From an uncultured Clostridia bacterium (GTDB lineage: Bacteria > Bacillota > Clostridia > Oscillospirales > Acutalibacteraceae): a stretch of DNA of 64,000 nucleotides. Below, in pieces: positions 51,777 to 60,056 of this stretch (position 1 is its first letter; every line of letters begins with the position of its first letter). The stretch spans positions 16,728 through 80,727 of the forward strand of contig CALEII010000013.1 of assembly GCA_937876205.1 (NCBI GenBank). Reading direction: 5' to 3'. Position numbers and translations under genes: made by a program. The notes below the pieces were generated by a model. The model was not told the DNA's origin. It saw nothing but the letters and a program-made list of their open reading frames with translations, and ran no database searches.

Positions 51777-53604
51777 CGCATTTACCTCCGTTAAGCTTAT
51801 TTGCACCGCAGGCGGCACAGTTTTCACGGCACTGAGCTGTTGTTACACCCTCATATGCCTTCTTACATTCATTTTCAAGGAATTCTCTTCTGATACCGTA
51901 ATCAAGATGATCCCAGGGAAGAACTTCTGTAAATTCACGCTTTCTTGAAGCATAAAAACGGGGATCAATTCCGCATTCTTCAAAAGTCTGCATCCAAACA
52001 TCGAATTTATAATGATCGTCCCACGAATCAAATTTACAGCCTTTCTTCCAGGCTTTGAGAATAACTTCACCGAGCTTTCTGTCTCCTCTTGCAAGGACAC
52101 CTTCAAGAAAGCTTATAGGTATTTTGTGGAATTTGAGAGTAACCTTCTTCGTAGTCACACTCTCTTTAAGATGTTCCTGCTTTGCTTCAAGCATTTCGGG
52201 CGTATCCTGTGCTTCCCACTGGAAAGGAGTAAACGGCTTAGGCACGAACGAAGATGCGCTGACGCTGACATTGACCCCCTTTCCCTTTGGCTTATCGGGA
52301 TTGTAATAGAAAGCATTTACGACCTTCTGAGCAAGCTGAGCAATTCCCTCAACATCTTCCATTGTTTCAGTGGGAAGACCGAGCATAAAGTAAAGCTTGA
52401 CCGCACACCAACCACCTGAAAATGCTTTTTTTGATGTTTCAAGCACTTCTGCCTCAGTGACATTCTTATTTATAACATCACGCAGTCTCTGAGTACCTGC
52501 TTCGGGCGCAAAAGTGAGACCGCTTCGTCTTACTTCATTGAGCTTTTTCACAAGATCTTCAGGAAAATTATCAACACGCAGAGACGGTAATGCAACATTG
52601 ATTTTGTCATCTGTACACCAGCTGAGAAGCTCCCCTAAAAGCTCAGGAAGATGAGAATAGTCACTGCTTGAAAGCGAGCAGAGAGATATTTCATCATAAC
52701 CTGATGAAGCACATAGTTTTTTGCAGTCTTCATTGATGACATCAACAGATTTTTCCCTTATGGGTCTGTTTAGAAAACAAGCCTGACAGAAACGGCAGCC
52801 TCTTGTGCAACCTCTGAAAATCTCTGTTACTACCCTGTCATGAACAACATCAATGAAGGGCACAACAAATTTATCGGGATAAAAAACTGTGTCCATATCA
52901 CTGACAATTCTTTTTGTAACCTTTGCAGGTGCATTATCTTTGGGAGTAACACACTTTACAGTGCCGTCATCGTTATATTCAACATCATAGAGTGAGGGGA
53001 CATAAATACCCTGAATCTGCGATGCTTTTTTCAGAAATTCTTCTTTGCTTTCACCGTTCTTTTTACATTCTTTTAGAAGATCAAGAACATCATTCATCAT
53101 TTCCTCTCCGTCACCGAGCTGGAAAAGGTCAATAAAATCGGAAATGGGTTCAGGATTGCACGCACAGGCGCCACCTGCCATAATAACAGGGGTAAGTGAA
53201 GTTCTGTCCTTCGAAAGCACAGGAAGACCTGCAAGGTCAAGAAGATTGAGAACATTGGTATAAGACAGCTCATACTGTAAAGTAAAACCGATGGCATCAA
53301 AATCCTTTATATAGTCACCACTTTCAAGGGCAAAAAGAGGAATATTGCGTTCACGCATAATTTCTTCCATATCAACATCAGGCGCAAACACTCGCTCACA
53401 CCAGGCATCTTCTCTTGCGTTGATGAGAGAATAAAGTATTTTCATACCGAGATGCGACATTCCTATCTCATAGGTATCAGGAAAACAGAACGCATAACGC
53501 AGCTCTACTTCATCTTTATTTTTAATAACTTCGTTCAGTTCACCGCCTGTATAACGGGCAGGCTTCTGAACAAGACCAAGTATTTTTTCAACTTCTCGTT
53601 TCAT
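51748..53604 (-). CDS. TIGR03960 family B12-binding-like radical SAM protein
   Basis: 618 residues. The radical-SAM cluster ligands are in GCTRGCRFCQAC (three cysteines, C-x3-C-x2-C), preceded by a cobalamin-binding-like N-terminal domain and followed by a DUF2344-partnering region; C-terminal CRENCAACG adds further cysteines. YEIGMSHLGMKILY and APEAGTQRLRDVINK are family blocks. The reaction is not established; tRNA or rRNA methylthiolation-type chemistry has been proposed for relatives. The ATG at 53604 is chosen with GGATG upstream. Confidence 0.88.
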   Translation of the reverse strand: MKREVEKILGLVQKPARYTGGELNEVIKNKDEVELRYAFCFPDTYEIGMSHLGMKILYSLINAREDAWCERVFAPDVDMEEIMRERNIPLFALESGDYIKDFDAIGFTLQYELSYTNVLNLLDLAGLPVLSKDRTSLTPVIMAGGACACNPEPISDFIDLFQLGDGEEMMNDVLDLLKECKKNGESKEEFLKKASQIQGIYVPSLYDVEYNDDGTVKCVTPKDNAPAKVTKRIVSDMDTVFYPDKFVVPFIDVVHDRVVTEIFRGCTRGCRFCQACFLNRPIREKSVDVINEDCKKLCASSGYDEISLCSLSSSDYSHLPELLGELLSWCTDDKINVALPSLRVDNFPEDLVKKLNEVRRSGLTFAPEAGTQRLRDVINKNVTEAEVLETSKKAFSGGWCAVKLYFMLGLPTETMEDVEGIAQLAQKVVNAFYYNPDKPKGKGVNVSVSASSFVPKPFTPFQWEAQDTPEMLEAKQEHLKESVTTKKVTLKFHKIPISFLEGVLARGDRKLGEVILKAWKKGCKFDSWDDHYKFDVWMQTFEECGIDPRFYASRKREFTEVLPWDHLDYGIRREFLENECKKAYEGVTTAQCRENCAACGANKLNGGKCDALGKNMVQ

Positions 53605-53659
53605 CTGAAACACATCCTTTTATTTATCAATTTATTATACTATTTATTAAAGAAAATTG

Positions 53660-53691
53660 CAACACAAAACCGCAGAAATAAATCTGCGGTT
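53660..53691 (-). terminator. Terminator after the SpoIVFB-like gene
   Basis: Perfect 9-bp stem (53683-53691 with 53668-53676), 6-base loop, followed on the minus strand by TTTTGTGTTG. It separates the spoIVF-like pair from the radical-SAM pair. Confidence 0.7.
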
Positions 53692-53716
53692 AATTCATCG
53701 TATCTATTATCAGAAT

Positions 53717-54292
53717 TCAGCCATAAGTTGAAAACAACTCCGAAAGAATAGCAACAATAAGCAACACAGTGAATACCGATATTGACATATTTGCATATCT
53801 GAATATCAATAGTAATGCTAAACTGATTATTAACAAGCACAAGGTTAACAGCTCAGACAACAGTATTACCCGTTCAGCAGTGATTTCATCTTTTTTCATC
53901 GCAATAAAACTATATAAAAATCTTCCTCCGTCTAGAGACTTCAGCGGTAACAGATTTATAAAGAATAATCCGGAATTAACAATAAATACAAGTGATGATT
54001 TATCAAAAAAAATCATAAATAATAAATTAACAACGGGACCTGCAAGAGCAAGTACACATTCCTGACAATATGACAGTGTCAGATTATTTTTATCAATTCT
54101 TATCCCCTGAATTTCAAGCGCTATTCTGTCAGGAAAAACTCCGAATAAAAGCATTGCGGCAAGATGACCTGTTTCGTGAAGAAATGCGAACATCAGCGCA
54201 TTCAGATAATTAAAATATAAATCACCTGACAGAAAAAAAGCCGCAAATGCAAAAAATGTCGGATTCAGTGAAAACTTTATTTTATGCTTCAT
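53717..54292 (-). CDS. SpoIVFB-like site-2 intramembrane metalloprotease (M50)
   Basis: 191 residues, polytopic. The zinc motif HETGH is at 39-43 within a membrane segment, and the third ligand region NLLPLKSLDGGR gives D121. Both match the SpoIVFB branch of M50, which cleaves pro-SigK during sporulation. It overlaps an M23 gene by 11 bases, the same pairing as spoIVFA-spoIVFB in Bacillus. The ATG at 54292 is used; the preceding TTG is unlikely. It lacks the CBS domain found in SpoIVFB of Bacillus. Assignment to pro-SigK processing is inferred from context. Confidence 0.78.
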   Translation of the reverse strand: MKHKIKFSLNPTFFAFAAFFLSGDLYFNYLNALMFAFLHETGHLAAMLLFGVFPDRIALEIQGIRIDKNNLTLSYCQECVLALAGPVVNLLFMIFFDKSSLVFIVNSGLFFINLLPLKSLDGGRFLYSFIAMKKDEITAERVILLSELLTLCLLIISLALLLIFRYANMSISVFTVLLIVAILSELFSTYG

Positions 54293-55046
54293 CAAGCAGG
54301 TTAAGCGGATTTATACGAATATTGTCCTTTCGCACTTCAAAATGCAGATGATTGCCCGTTGATGCACCCGTTGAGCCGACTTCAGCAATCTTATCACCCG
54401 AATGGACATATTCACCCTCATCAACGCAAAGAACGGAGCAATGTGCATATATTGAAACAGTGTTATTCTTATGCAGAATTCTGACATAGTTGCCGTAGCT
54501 GCTGTCCCAGCGTGCATCTGTTACTGTCCCGTCGGCAGCGGCACTGATATCAGTACCGTAATCAGCAGCCATATCAATACCCGTATGAATACCGGGCTCA
54601 CCCGATATAGGGCCAACTCTGTAACCGAAATCCGATGTCAATATGTAATCATCAAGCGGATATATCATTGAAAAACCTGCATCAACATCATCAAAGCTTA
54701 TCCCTTCAAGCGTTTCGAGCGATGAAAATTCTAGGTCTACACCGCCTTTTGCAGGTATTTCATCTGTATTATTTTCAGACATAACAGCTGCAACATCACT
54801 GTTTATTCCTGCAGCAACAACTGAAGAAAAATCAGATATACCGTTTAATGCTTCTGAAAATTCTTCAGCAGTGAATTCATCTGACATATATTCCATATAT
54901 CCCTCACGCATAATGGTTGCAACTTTTCCGTCACCCCTTAATGATAAGAGCATTGCGACAATAAGAATTACACCGACAACACTCTGAACAGCCATAACAA
55001 CCGTAAAATAATCTCTCTTTTCATTTTCCTTTACCGTCCTCATCAT
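54282..55046 (-). CDS. SpoIVFA-like membrane-bound M23 (LytM) domain protein
   Basis: 254 residues. A short cytoplasmic N-terminus, one transmembrane helix (about 14-36), an 80-residue linker, then a LytM domain with H154 and D158 in GIHTGIDMA, H202 in YAHCS and HLHFEV (H233, H235). In Bacillus the SpoIVFA LytM domain is degenerate and it holds SpoIVFB inactive; here the zinc ligands look complete, so it may be an active endopeptidase. The ATG at 55046 follows AGAGGTG. Context with the M50 gene supports the spoIVF reading; it could instead be a SpoIIQ-type protein. Confidence 0.75.
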   Translation of the reverse strand: MMRTVKENEKRDYFTVVMAVQSVVGVILIVAMLLSLRGDGKVATIMREGYMEYMSDEFTAEEFSEALNGISDFSSVVAAGINSDVAAVMSENNTDEIPAKGGVDLEFSSLETLEGISFDDVDAGFSMIYPLDDYILTSDFGYRVGPISGEPGIHTGIDMAADYGTDISAAADGTVTDARWDSSYGNYVRILHKNNTVSIYAHCSVLCVDEGEYVHSGDKIAEVGSTGASTGNHLHFEVRKDNIRINPLNLLDEA

Positions 55047-55216
55047 ATTTATGCACCTCTTTGTAACAAGCATATGCAAAGGAAGATGAATTTAGAATTT
55101 TTTTCATTATTCTATTGACAAAACACATATTGTGGAATATAATATAATCAAATTATATGATATACAATATCTTGTTACAGATATCTCCTCATTTTTCATA
55201 TAAAACAATCCTTGAG

Positions 55217-55255
55217 AAAACGACAGACGGAAGTCAAACTTCCGTCTGTTGTTTT
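55217..55255 (-). terminator. Terminator of comM
   Basis: Perfect 12-bp stem (55238-55249 with 55223-55234), 3-base loop, extended by A/T pairs. The comM stop codon is partly within the outer pairs. Confidence 0.85.
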
Positions 55256-56789
55256 ATTTATCGGCATTCCAGAACTTTCTGTCGAGACTTCTGTATTGCA
55301 ATGCTTCTGATATATGCTTCACATCAATCATTTCTGCGCCGTCAAGGTCAGCAATCGTACGTGCCACACGAAGAATTCTGTCATAAGCTCTCGCAGATAA
55401 ACCAAGGCTGTCAAAGGATTTTTTCAGTATCATTGACGCAGAATCCGTTAGAATACAGAATCTGCGAGTCATTTCGGCTGTCATCTGTGAATTGGATGAT
55501 ATCCCCGTGCCTTCAAATCTCTTAACCTGAATACGCCGTGCAGTGTTAACTCTTGCACGGATTGCTTCTGACGGCTCGCCTTTTGTTTTATCAGACAATT
55601 CGTCAAAATTAACCTGAGGAACCTCTATATGAATATCAAGTCTGTCAAGAAGAGGACCGCTGACCTTTGAAAGATATCTTGCAGGCGCACCTTGAGGGCA
55701 GGTACACCTGCGTGTTTCGTGACCGAAATAACCGCAGGGGCAAGGATTCATTGCACACACCAACATAACAGAGCAAGGATATGTAAGTGTGCCGGCAACA
55801 CGTGATATAGTCACAACACCGTCTTCAATAGGCTGACGCAGAGCCTCCATTGCAACTCTTGAGAATTCAGGCAGCTCATCAAGAAACAGAACGCCGTTAT
55901 GAGCGAGTGATACCTCACCGGGCTTCGGAATTGTTCCTCCTCCTGAAAGCCCCGGAGCGGAAACTGTGTGATGAGGTGAACGGAAAGGTCTTTTACGAAG
56001 AAGCGACACGTTCTTGGGCAATCTGCCTGCAACGGAGAAAATTTTAGTCGTTTCAAGCGATTCTTCAAATGTCATATCAGGAAGAATAGAAGGTATACGC
56101 TTTGCAAGCATACTTTTACCTGATCCGGGAGGACCTATCATCATAACATTATGTCCGCCCGCTGCAGCAACCTCGAGCGCTCGTTTTGCCTGAAACTGAC
56201 CTTTTACATCAGCAAAATCTGCCTCACCGAAATGTGAAGCTGTTTCTTTATTATCAACAAAAACTGCCTTTTCTATAAGCTCTTTGCCTTCAAGATGGTT
56301 AAGAAGCTGTCTGAGATTTTTTACAGGAAAAACATCAATTCCGTCAACAACAGATGCCTCTGCTTTATTGTCATCAGGAACAAAAATCTGTTTTATACCG
56401 TTATTTCTGGCTTCAATCACCATAGGCAAGACACCGTTGACATGCTTGACCTCACCGCCGAGTGACAGTTCACCGAGAAATGCACTGCTGCTGACATCAG
56501 CAACAAGCTGTCTTGATGCCTTCATAAGTGCAATAAGAATAGGAAGGTCATATATCGGACCTTCTTTTTTGACATCGGCAGGGGCAAGATTGACTGTAAG
56601 ATGTACAAGAGGAAAATCAAAGCCGCAGTTCTTCATTGCTGCACGCACTCTTTCCCTTGATTCGCTTACTGCTGCATCAGGAAGACCGACAACATCAAAC
56701 TTTGCCTTTCCCATAGAAATATCAGCTTCAATATTTACCATAAATGAGTGCATCCCGAGTATGCCCACACTTGCTACTGCTGAAAACAT
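55254..56789 (-). CDS. comM: YifB/ComM family Mg-chelatase-like AAA+ ATPase
   Basis: 511-residue AAA+ protein. An N-terminal Lon-like domain (VNIEADISMGKAKFDVVGLP), the Walker A GPPGSGKSMLAKRI, Walker B LFLDELPEF, the Mg_chelatase_C end (ILRVARTIADLDG) and a zinc element (CNPCPCG, CTCP) are visible. ComM drives branch migration during natural transformation. Length is typical. A promoter and a LexA-like box lie directly upstream, hinting at DNA-damage control. Single-gene unit. Confidence 0.93.
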   Translation of the reverse strand: MFSAVASVGILGMHSFMVNIEADISMGKAKFDVVGLPDAAVSESRERVRAAMKNCGFDFPLVHLTVNLAPADVKKEGPIYDLPILIALMKASRQLVADVSSSAFLGELSLGGEVKHVNGVLPMVIEARNNGIKQIFVPDDNKAEASVVDGIDVFPVKNLRQLLNHLEGKELIEKAVFVDNKETASHFGEADFADVKGQFQAKRALEVAAAGGHNVMMIGPPGSGKSMLAKRIPSILPDMTFEESLETTKIFSVAGRLPKNVSLLRKRPFRSPHHTVSAPGLSGGGTIPKPGEVSLAHNGVLFLDELPEFSRVAMEALRQPIEDGVVTISRVAGTLTYPCSVMLVCAMNPCPCGYFGHETRRCTCPQGAPARYLSKVSGPLLDRLDIHIEVPQVNFDELSDKTKGEPSEAIRARVNTARRIQVKRFEGTGISSNSQMTAEMTRRFCILTDSASMILKKSFDSLGLSARAYDRILRVARTIADLDGAEMIDVKHISEALQYRSLDRKFWNADK

Positions 56790-56803
56790 AAATCCACCTC
56801 TAT

Positions 56804-56815
56804 GAACATTTGTTC
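56804..56815 (-). promoter_or_regulatory. LexA (DinR)-like SOS box at the comM promoter
   Basis: Minus strand GAACAAATGTTC fits the Gram-positive LexA core GAAC-R-N-R-Y-GTTC exactly, and the flanking T and A extend the symmetry. It covers the expected transcript start, a good place for repression. Single occurrence noticed in the window. Confidence 0.6.
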
Positions 56816-56821
56816 AAGATT

Positions 56822-56850
56822 ATAATACACCCTTTATACAATTTTGTCAA
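56822..56850 (-). promoter_or_regulatory. SigA-type promoter of comM
   Basis: Minus strand TTGACA (56845-56850), exactly 17 bases, TATTAT (56822-56827). Expected start near 56815, overlapping the LexA-like box. Confidence 0.75.
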
Positions 56851-56893
56851 CACAAAACTGTAAGTATAAATTGTTTAATTTATTGAAAAAATA

Positions 56894-56922
56894 TTTACTT
56901 TTAAAAAAAATAAGTATATAAT
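56894..56922 (+). promoter_or_regulatory. SigA-type promoter of the phosphoglucomutase unit
   Basis: TTTACT (56894-56899), 17 bases, TATAAT (56917-56922). Expected start near 56929, a 28-base leader with AAAGGA. It is divergent from comM. Confidence 0.7.
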
Positions 56923-56956
56923 ATATATTGAATAATTTTGTAAAGGAATGAGTTTA

Positions 56957-58678
56957 ATGGCAGACTACGGATTTTTATATGACCTCTGGCTTAAAAATGC
57001 AGTGAACGACCCTGATCTCACTGCTGAGCTTGAAAGCATAAGAGGTAATGACGCTGAAATTCTTGACAGATTCTACAAGAGTCTTGAATTCGGCACAGGC
57101 GGCCTCAGAGGTGTTATCGGAGCCGGCACTAACAGAATGAACGTCTATACAGTCGCTCAGGCTACACAGGGCCTTGCAGACTACCTCAACGATGAGTTTG
57201 ACGAGCCGAGTGTCGCAATCGGTTACGATTCAAGAATCAAATCTCAGTTATTTGCTGAAACAGCAGCAGGAGTCCTTGCAGCAAACGGCATCAAAGTTTA
57301 TATTTATCCTGAGCTTATGCCCACTCCTATGATCTCATATGCAGTTATGCGTCTGCACTGCAGCTCAGGTATTGTTATCACTGCAAGCCACAACCCTTCA
57401 AAGTATAACGGCTACAAATGCTATGACTCCAAGGGCTATCAGATGACTGATGAAGGTGCAAAGAAAACATATGACTATATCAGCAAGGTTGATATCTTCA
57501 ACGGCGTTAAATATATGAGCTTTGATGATGCACTTGCTGAAGATATGGTTGATTTTATTGAAGATTGGCTTATTGATGATTTCTATGATGCAGTTCTTTC
57601 ACGTCAGGTAGAAAAAGGCATCTGCAAAAAAGCTGATCTTAAAGTCATTTACTCTCCTCTTAACGGAACAGGAAACAAGCCCGTCAAGACAATACTCAAG
57701 AAAATCGGTGTAAAAAACCTTAAAATTGTTCTATCTCAGGAAAAGCCTGACGGAAACTTCCCTACTTGTCCCTTCCCCAATCCCGAAATTCAGCAGGTAT
57801 TTGAAGAAGGTATGAAGCTGACTGACGAATTCCCCGCAGACATTATGCTTGCAACAGACCCCGACTGTGACCGTGTCGGTATTGCAGTGCGTCACAATGG
57901 CGAATACAAGCTTATGACAGGTAATGAAGTGGGCTGTATGCTTGCAGAGTACATTCTTTCAAGAAAGAAAGCTCAGGGTAAGCTCTGTGACAATCCTGTT
58001 GTTGTAAAGACTATTGTTACAACAGAGTTAATCAGAGCCATTGCTCAGGAATATAATGCAGAAGTATTTGACCTGCTGACAGGCTTCAAATACATCGGTG
58101 AGCTTATTGAACAGCTCAAGGATAAGGGTGAAGAAGACCGTTATGAAATTGGTCTTGAAGAAAGCTACGGCTATCTTACAGGCACACACGCCCGTGATAA
58201 GGACGCAGTAAATGCCGCAATGGTAATCATTGAAATGGCTGCATATTATAAGACTCAGGGCAAGACTCTCGTTGACGTAATGAATGCTCTTTATGAAAAG
58301 CACGGTATGTACCTCAACACACTTCTCAACTTTGGCTTTGAAGGTGCTGACGGTATGAAGAAAATGGCTGATATGATGGATTCTCTGAGAAATAATCCCC
58401 CTGCTGAAATTGGCGGAATCAAGGTTGTCAAGATTTCTGATTATCAGACAAGTAAAGAAACAGACACAGTTACGGGCTCTGTTACAGACATTACTCTTCC
58501 CGTATCAAATGTTCTTTCATACTCAATGGAAGATGACAATAAGGTCGTTGTAAGACCCTCAGGCACAGAGCCTAAAATCAAGATTTATATTACTTCCCAT
58601 TCAGACACAAGAGAGAATGCTGAAAAGCAGACAGATGTTATTGCCGACAGCATCAAGAAAATAATGGGAATTGACTGA
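56957..58678 (+). CDS. pgcA: Phospho-sugar mutase (alpha-phosphoglucomutase)
   Basis: 573-residue alpha-D-phosphohexomutase. The phosphoserine is in VITASHNPSKYNGYK, the metal loop is TDPDCDRVG, sugar binding involves GLEESYG, and the phosphate end is RPSGTEPKIKIY. FGTGGLRG near residue 47 marks the long class of phosphoglucomutase/phosphomannomutases (PgcA). It interconverts glucose 1- and 6-phosphate. The ATG at 56957 is nine bases after AAAGGA; the earlier ATG overlaps that SD. It is first in a unit with a small membrane peptide and a U32 protein. Confidence 0.92.
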   Translation: MADYGFLYDLWLKNAVNDPDLTAELESIRGNDAEILDRFYKSLEFGTGGLRGVIGAGTNRMNVYTVAQATQGLADYLNDEFDEPSVAIGYDSRIKSQLFAETAAGVLAANGIKVYIYPELMPTPMISYAVMRLHCSSGIVITASHNPSKYNGYKCYDSKGYQMTDEGAKKTYDYISKVDIFNGVKYMSFDDALAEDMVDFIEDWLIDDFYDAVLSRQVEKGICKKADLKVIYSPLNGTGNKPVKTILKKIGVKNLKIVLSQEKPDGNFPTCPFPNPEIQQVFEEGMKLTDEFPADIMLATDPDCDRVGIAVRHNGEYKLMTGNEVGCMLAEYILSRKKAQGKLCDNPVVVKTIVTTELIRAIAQEYNAEVFDLLTGFKYIGELIEQLKDKGEEDRYEIGLEESYGYLTGTHARDKDAVNAAMVIIEMAAYYKTQGKTLVDVMNALYEKHGMYLNTLLNFGFEGADGMKKMADMMDSLRNNPPAEIGGIKVVKISDYQTSKETDTVTGSVTDITLPVSNVLSYSMEDDNKVVVRPSGTEPKIKIYITSHSDTRENAEKQTDVIADSIKKIMGID

Positions 58679-58690
58679 TAAGAGGTTAAA

Positions 58691-58792
58691 ATGAACAGAA
58701 AATTCACAAAAATTCTCAGCATAATTCTTGCAGGACTTATGGTCCTGAGTGTTATTTCAGTTCTGCTTTATGCAGTTGCAGCAGCATTATGA
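58691..58792 (+). CDS. Small single-pass membrane peptide (33 aa)
   Basis: 33 residues: a basic N-terminus (MNRKFTK), then a continuous hydrophobic stretch to the C-terminus. It begins 12 bases after the mutase stop with GAGGTTAAA as SD, and its stop overlaps the start of the U32 gene by four bases (ATGA). Spacing and coupling argue for a real gene. No homologue is recognised with confidence; DUF4044-like peptides are similar in kind only. Confidence 0.6.
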   Translation: MNRKFTKILSIILAGLMVLSVISVLLYAVAAAL

Positions 58793-59997
58793 TGAATAAA
58801 GTATTTAACAACTGCGAGCTTCTATGCCCTGCAGGCAGTTTTGAAAGCCTGAAAACGGCACTCCACTTCGGTGCAGATGCCGTTTATGCAGGCGGCCCGT
58901 TTATGCAGCTTCGTTCAGATAATGCAGGGTTTTCTGAAGAAAACATAATAAAGGCAACTGAGCTTGTTCATTCAAAAGGCAAAAAAATCTATATTACCGT
59001 AAATTGCTTTGCAACCAATGACGAAATTGAACAGCTCCCCGACTACGCAAGGTTTCTTCACTCTGCAGGAGTTGACGGAGCAATTGTTTCAGACCTCGGT
59101 TCTGTTGTAACAATGAAAGCTGCAGCACCTGAACTGCCAATACACATAAGCACTCAGGCAAATATTCAGAATTATAAAACAGCTGAAATGTATTATAATA
59201 TGGGTGCAGAAAGAGTTGTTCTCGGCAGAGAAATGACTCTTGATGAAATAAGAGAGCTCAGAGCAAAAACACCGAAAGACCTCGAAATAGAAGCCTTTGT
59301 ACACGGCGCTATGTGTATGTCATATTCAGGCAGATGTCTGATAAGCTCATATCTCTCAGGTAAAAGCGGAAATCACGGTGAATGTACTCAGCCCTGCCGT
59401 TGGATGTATAATATTGTTGAGGAAAAGCGTCCCGAACAGCACTTTACCGTTATTGAAGAAAACGGTACCTCTGCAATTCTAAGCTCACACGACCTGTGCA
59501 GTATTGATTTTCTTGATGAAATTGCAAAAGCAGGTGTCGTCTCGTTCAAAATTGAAGGAAGAATGAAATCACCTTACTATGTGGCAACCGTTACAAATGC
59601 TTACAGGCAGAGAATGAACGGCACGGCTACTCTTGAAGAGCTCAGATATGAGCTTGAATGTGCAAGTCACAGACCGTATTCATCAGGTTTTTATTTCGGT
59701 ACTCTTAAATATGATCACAACAATGACGGTCTTTATCACCAGAGCTGTAAATTCATCGCAATGGTGCTTGCCGACGAAGGTAAGGGCAGATATACAGTTG
59801 AAATGAGAAACAGATTCTCCGTCGGTGACAGACTTGAGATATTGTCTCCGCATTCTTCAGGCAGAAGCTTTACCGTTGAAAGTATTGTTGATAAGGACGG
59901 CAATGACAGACAGACTGCTCACCTGCCGCAAGAAATACTGAGTATAGCCTGCCCCGAAAAGCTTTATGCCGGTGATATACTCAGAATCAGATTATAA
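58789..59997 (+). CDS. U32 family peptidase-like protein (tRNA hydroxylation type, TrhP-like)
   Basis: 402 residues. LLCPAGSFESLKTALHFGADAVY opens the protein; the U32 signature EAFVHGAMCMSYSGRCL is followed by GECTQPCRW, giving cysteines that in relatives bind an iron-sulphur cluster; FKIEGRMKSPYYVA follows. The better-studied relatives (TrhP/YegQ) form 5-hydroxyuridine in tRNA from prephenate, rather than acting as proteases. ATG at 58789 (or 58792) overlaps the small peptide's stop. It ends the mutase unit. Confidence 0.88.
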   Translation: MMNKVFNNCELLCPAGSFESLKTALHFGADAVYAGGPFMQLRSDNAGFSEENIIKATELVHSKGKKIYITVNCFATNDEIEQLPDYARFLHSAGVDGAIVSDLGSVVTMKAAAPELPIHISTQANIQNYKTAEMYYNMGAERVVLGREMTLDEIRELRAKTPKDLEIEAFVHGAMCMSYSGRCLISSYLSGKSGNHGECTQPCRWMYNIVEEKRPEQHFTVIEENGTSAILSSHDLCSIDFLDEIAKAGVVSFKIEGRMKSPYYVATVTNAYRQRMNGTATLEELRYELECASHRPYSSGFYFGTLKYDHNNDGLYHQSCKFIAMVLADEGKGRYTVEMRNRFSVGDRLEILSPHSSGRSFTVESIVDKDGNDRQTAHLPQEILSIACPEKLYAGDILRIRL

Positions 59998-60003
59998 AAC
60001 GAG

Positions 60004-60040
60004 AAAAATGGTTTGTATGAAAAACATACAAACCATTTTT
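60004..60040. terminator. Shared bidirectional terminator (U32 / LRR protein)
   Basis: Perfect 16-bp stem (60004-60019 with 60025-60040) with a 5-base loop, rich in A at the left and T at the right. Serves both converging genes. Confidence 0.9.
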
Positions 60041-60056
60041 TTATCAGAAATTTATA

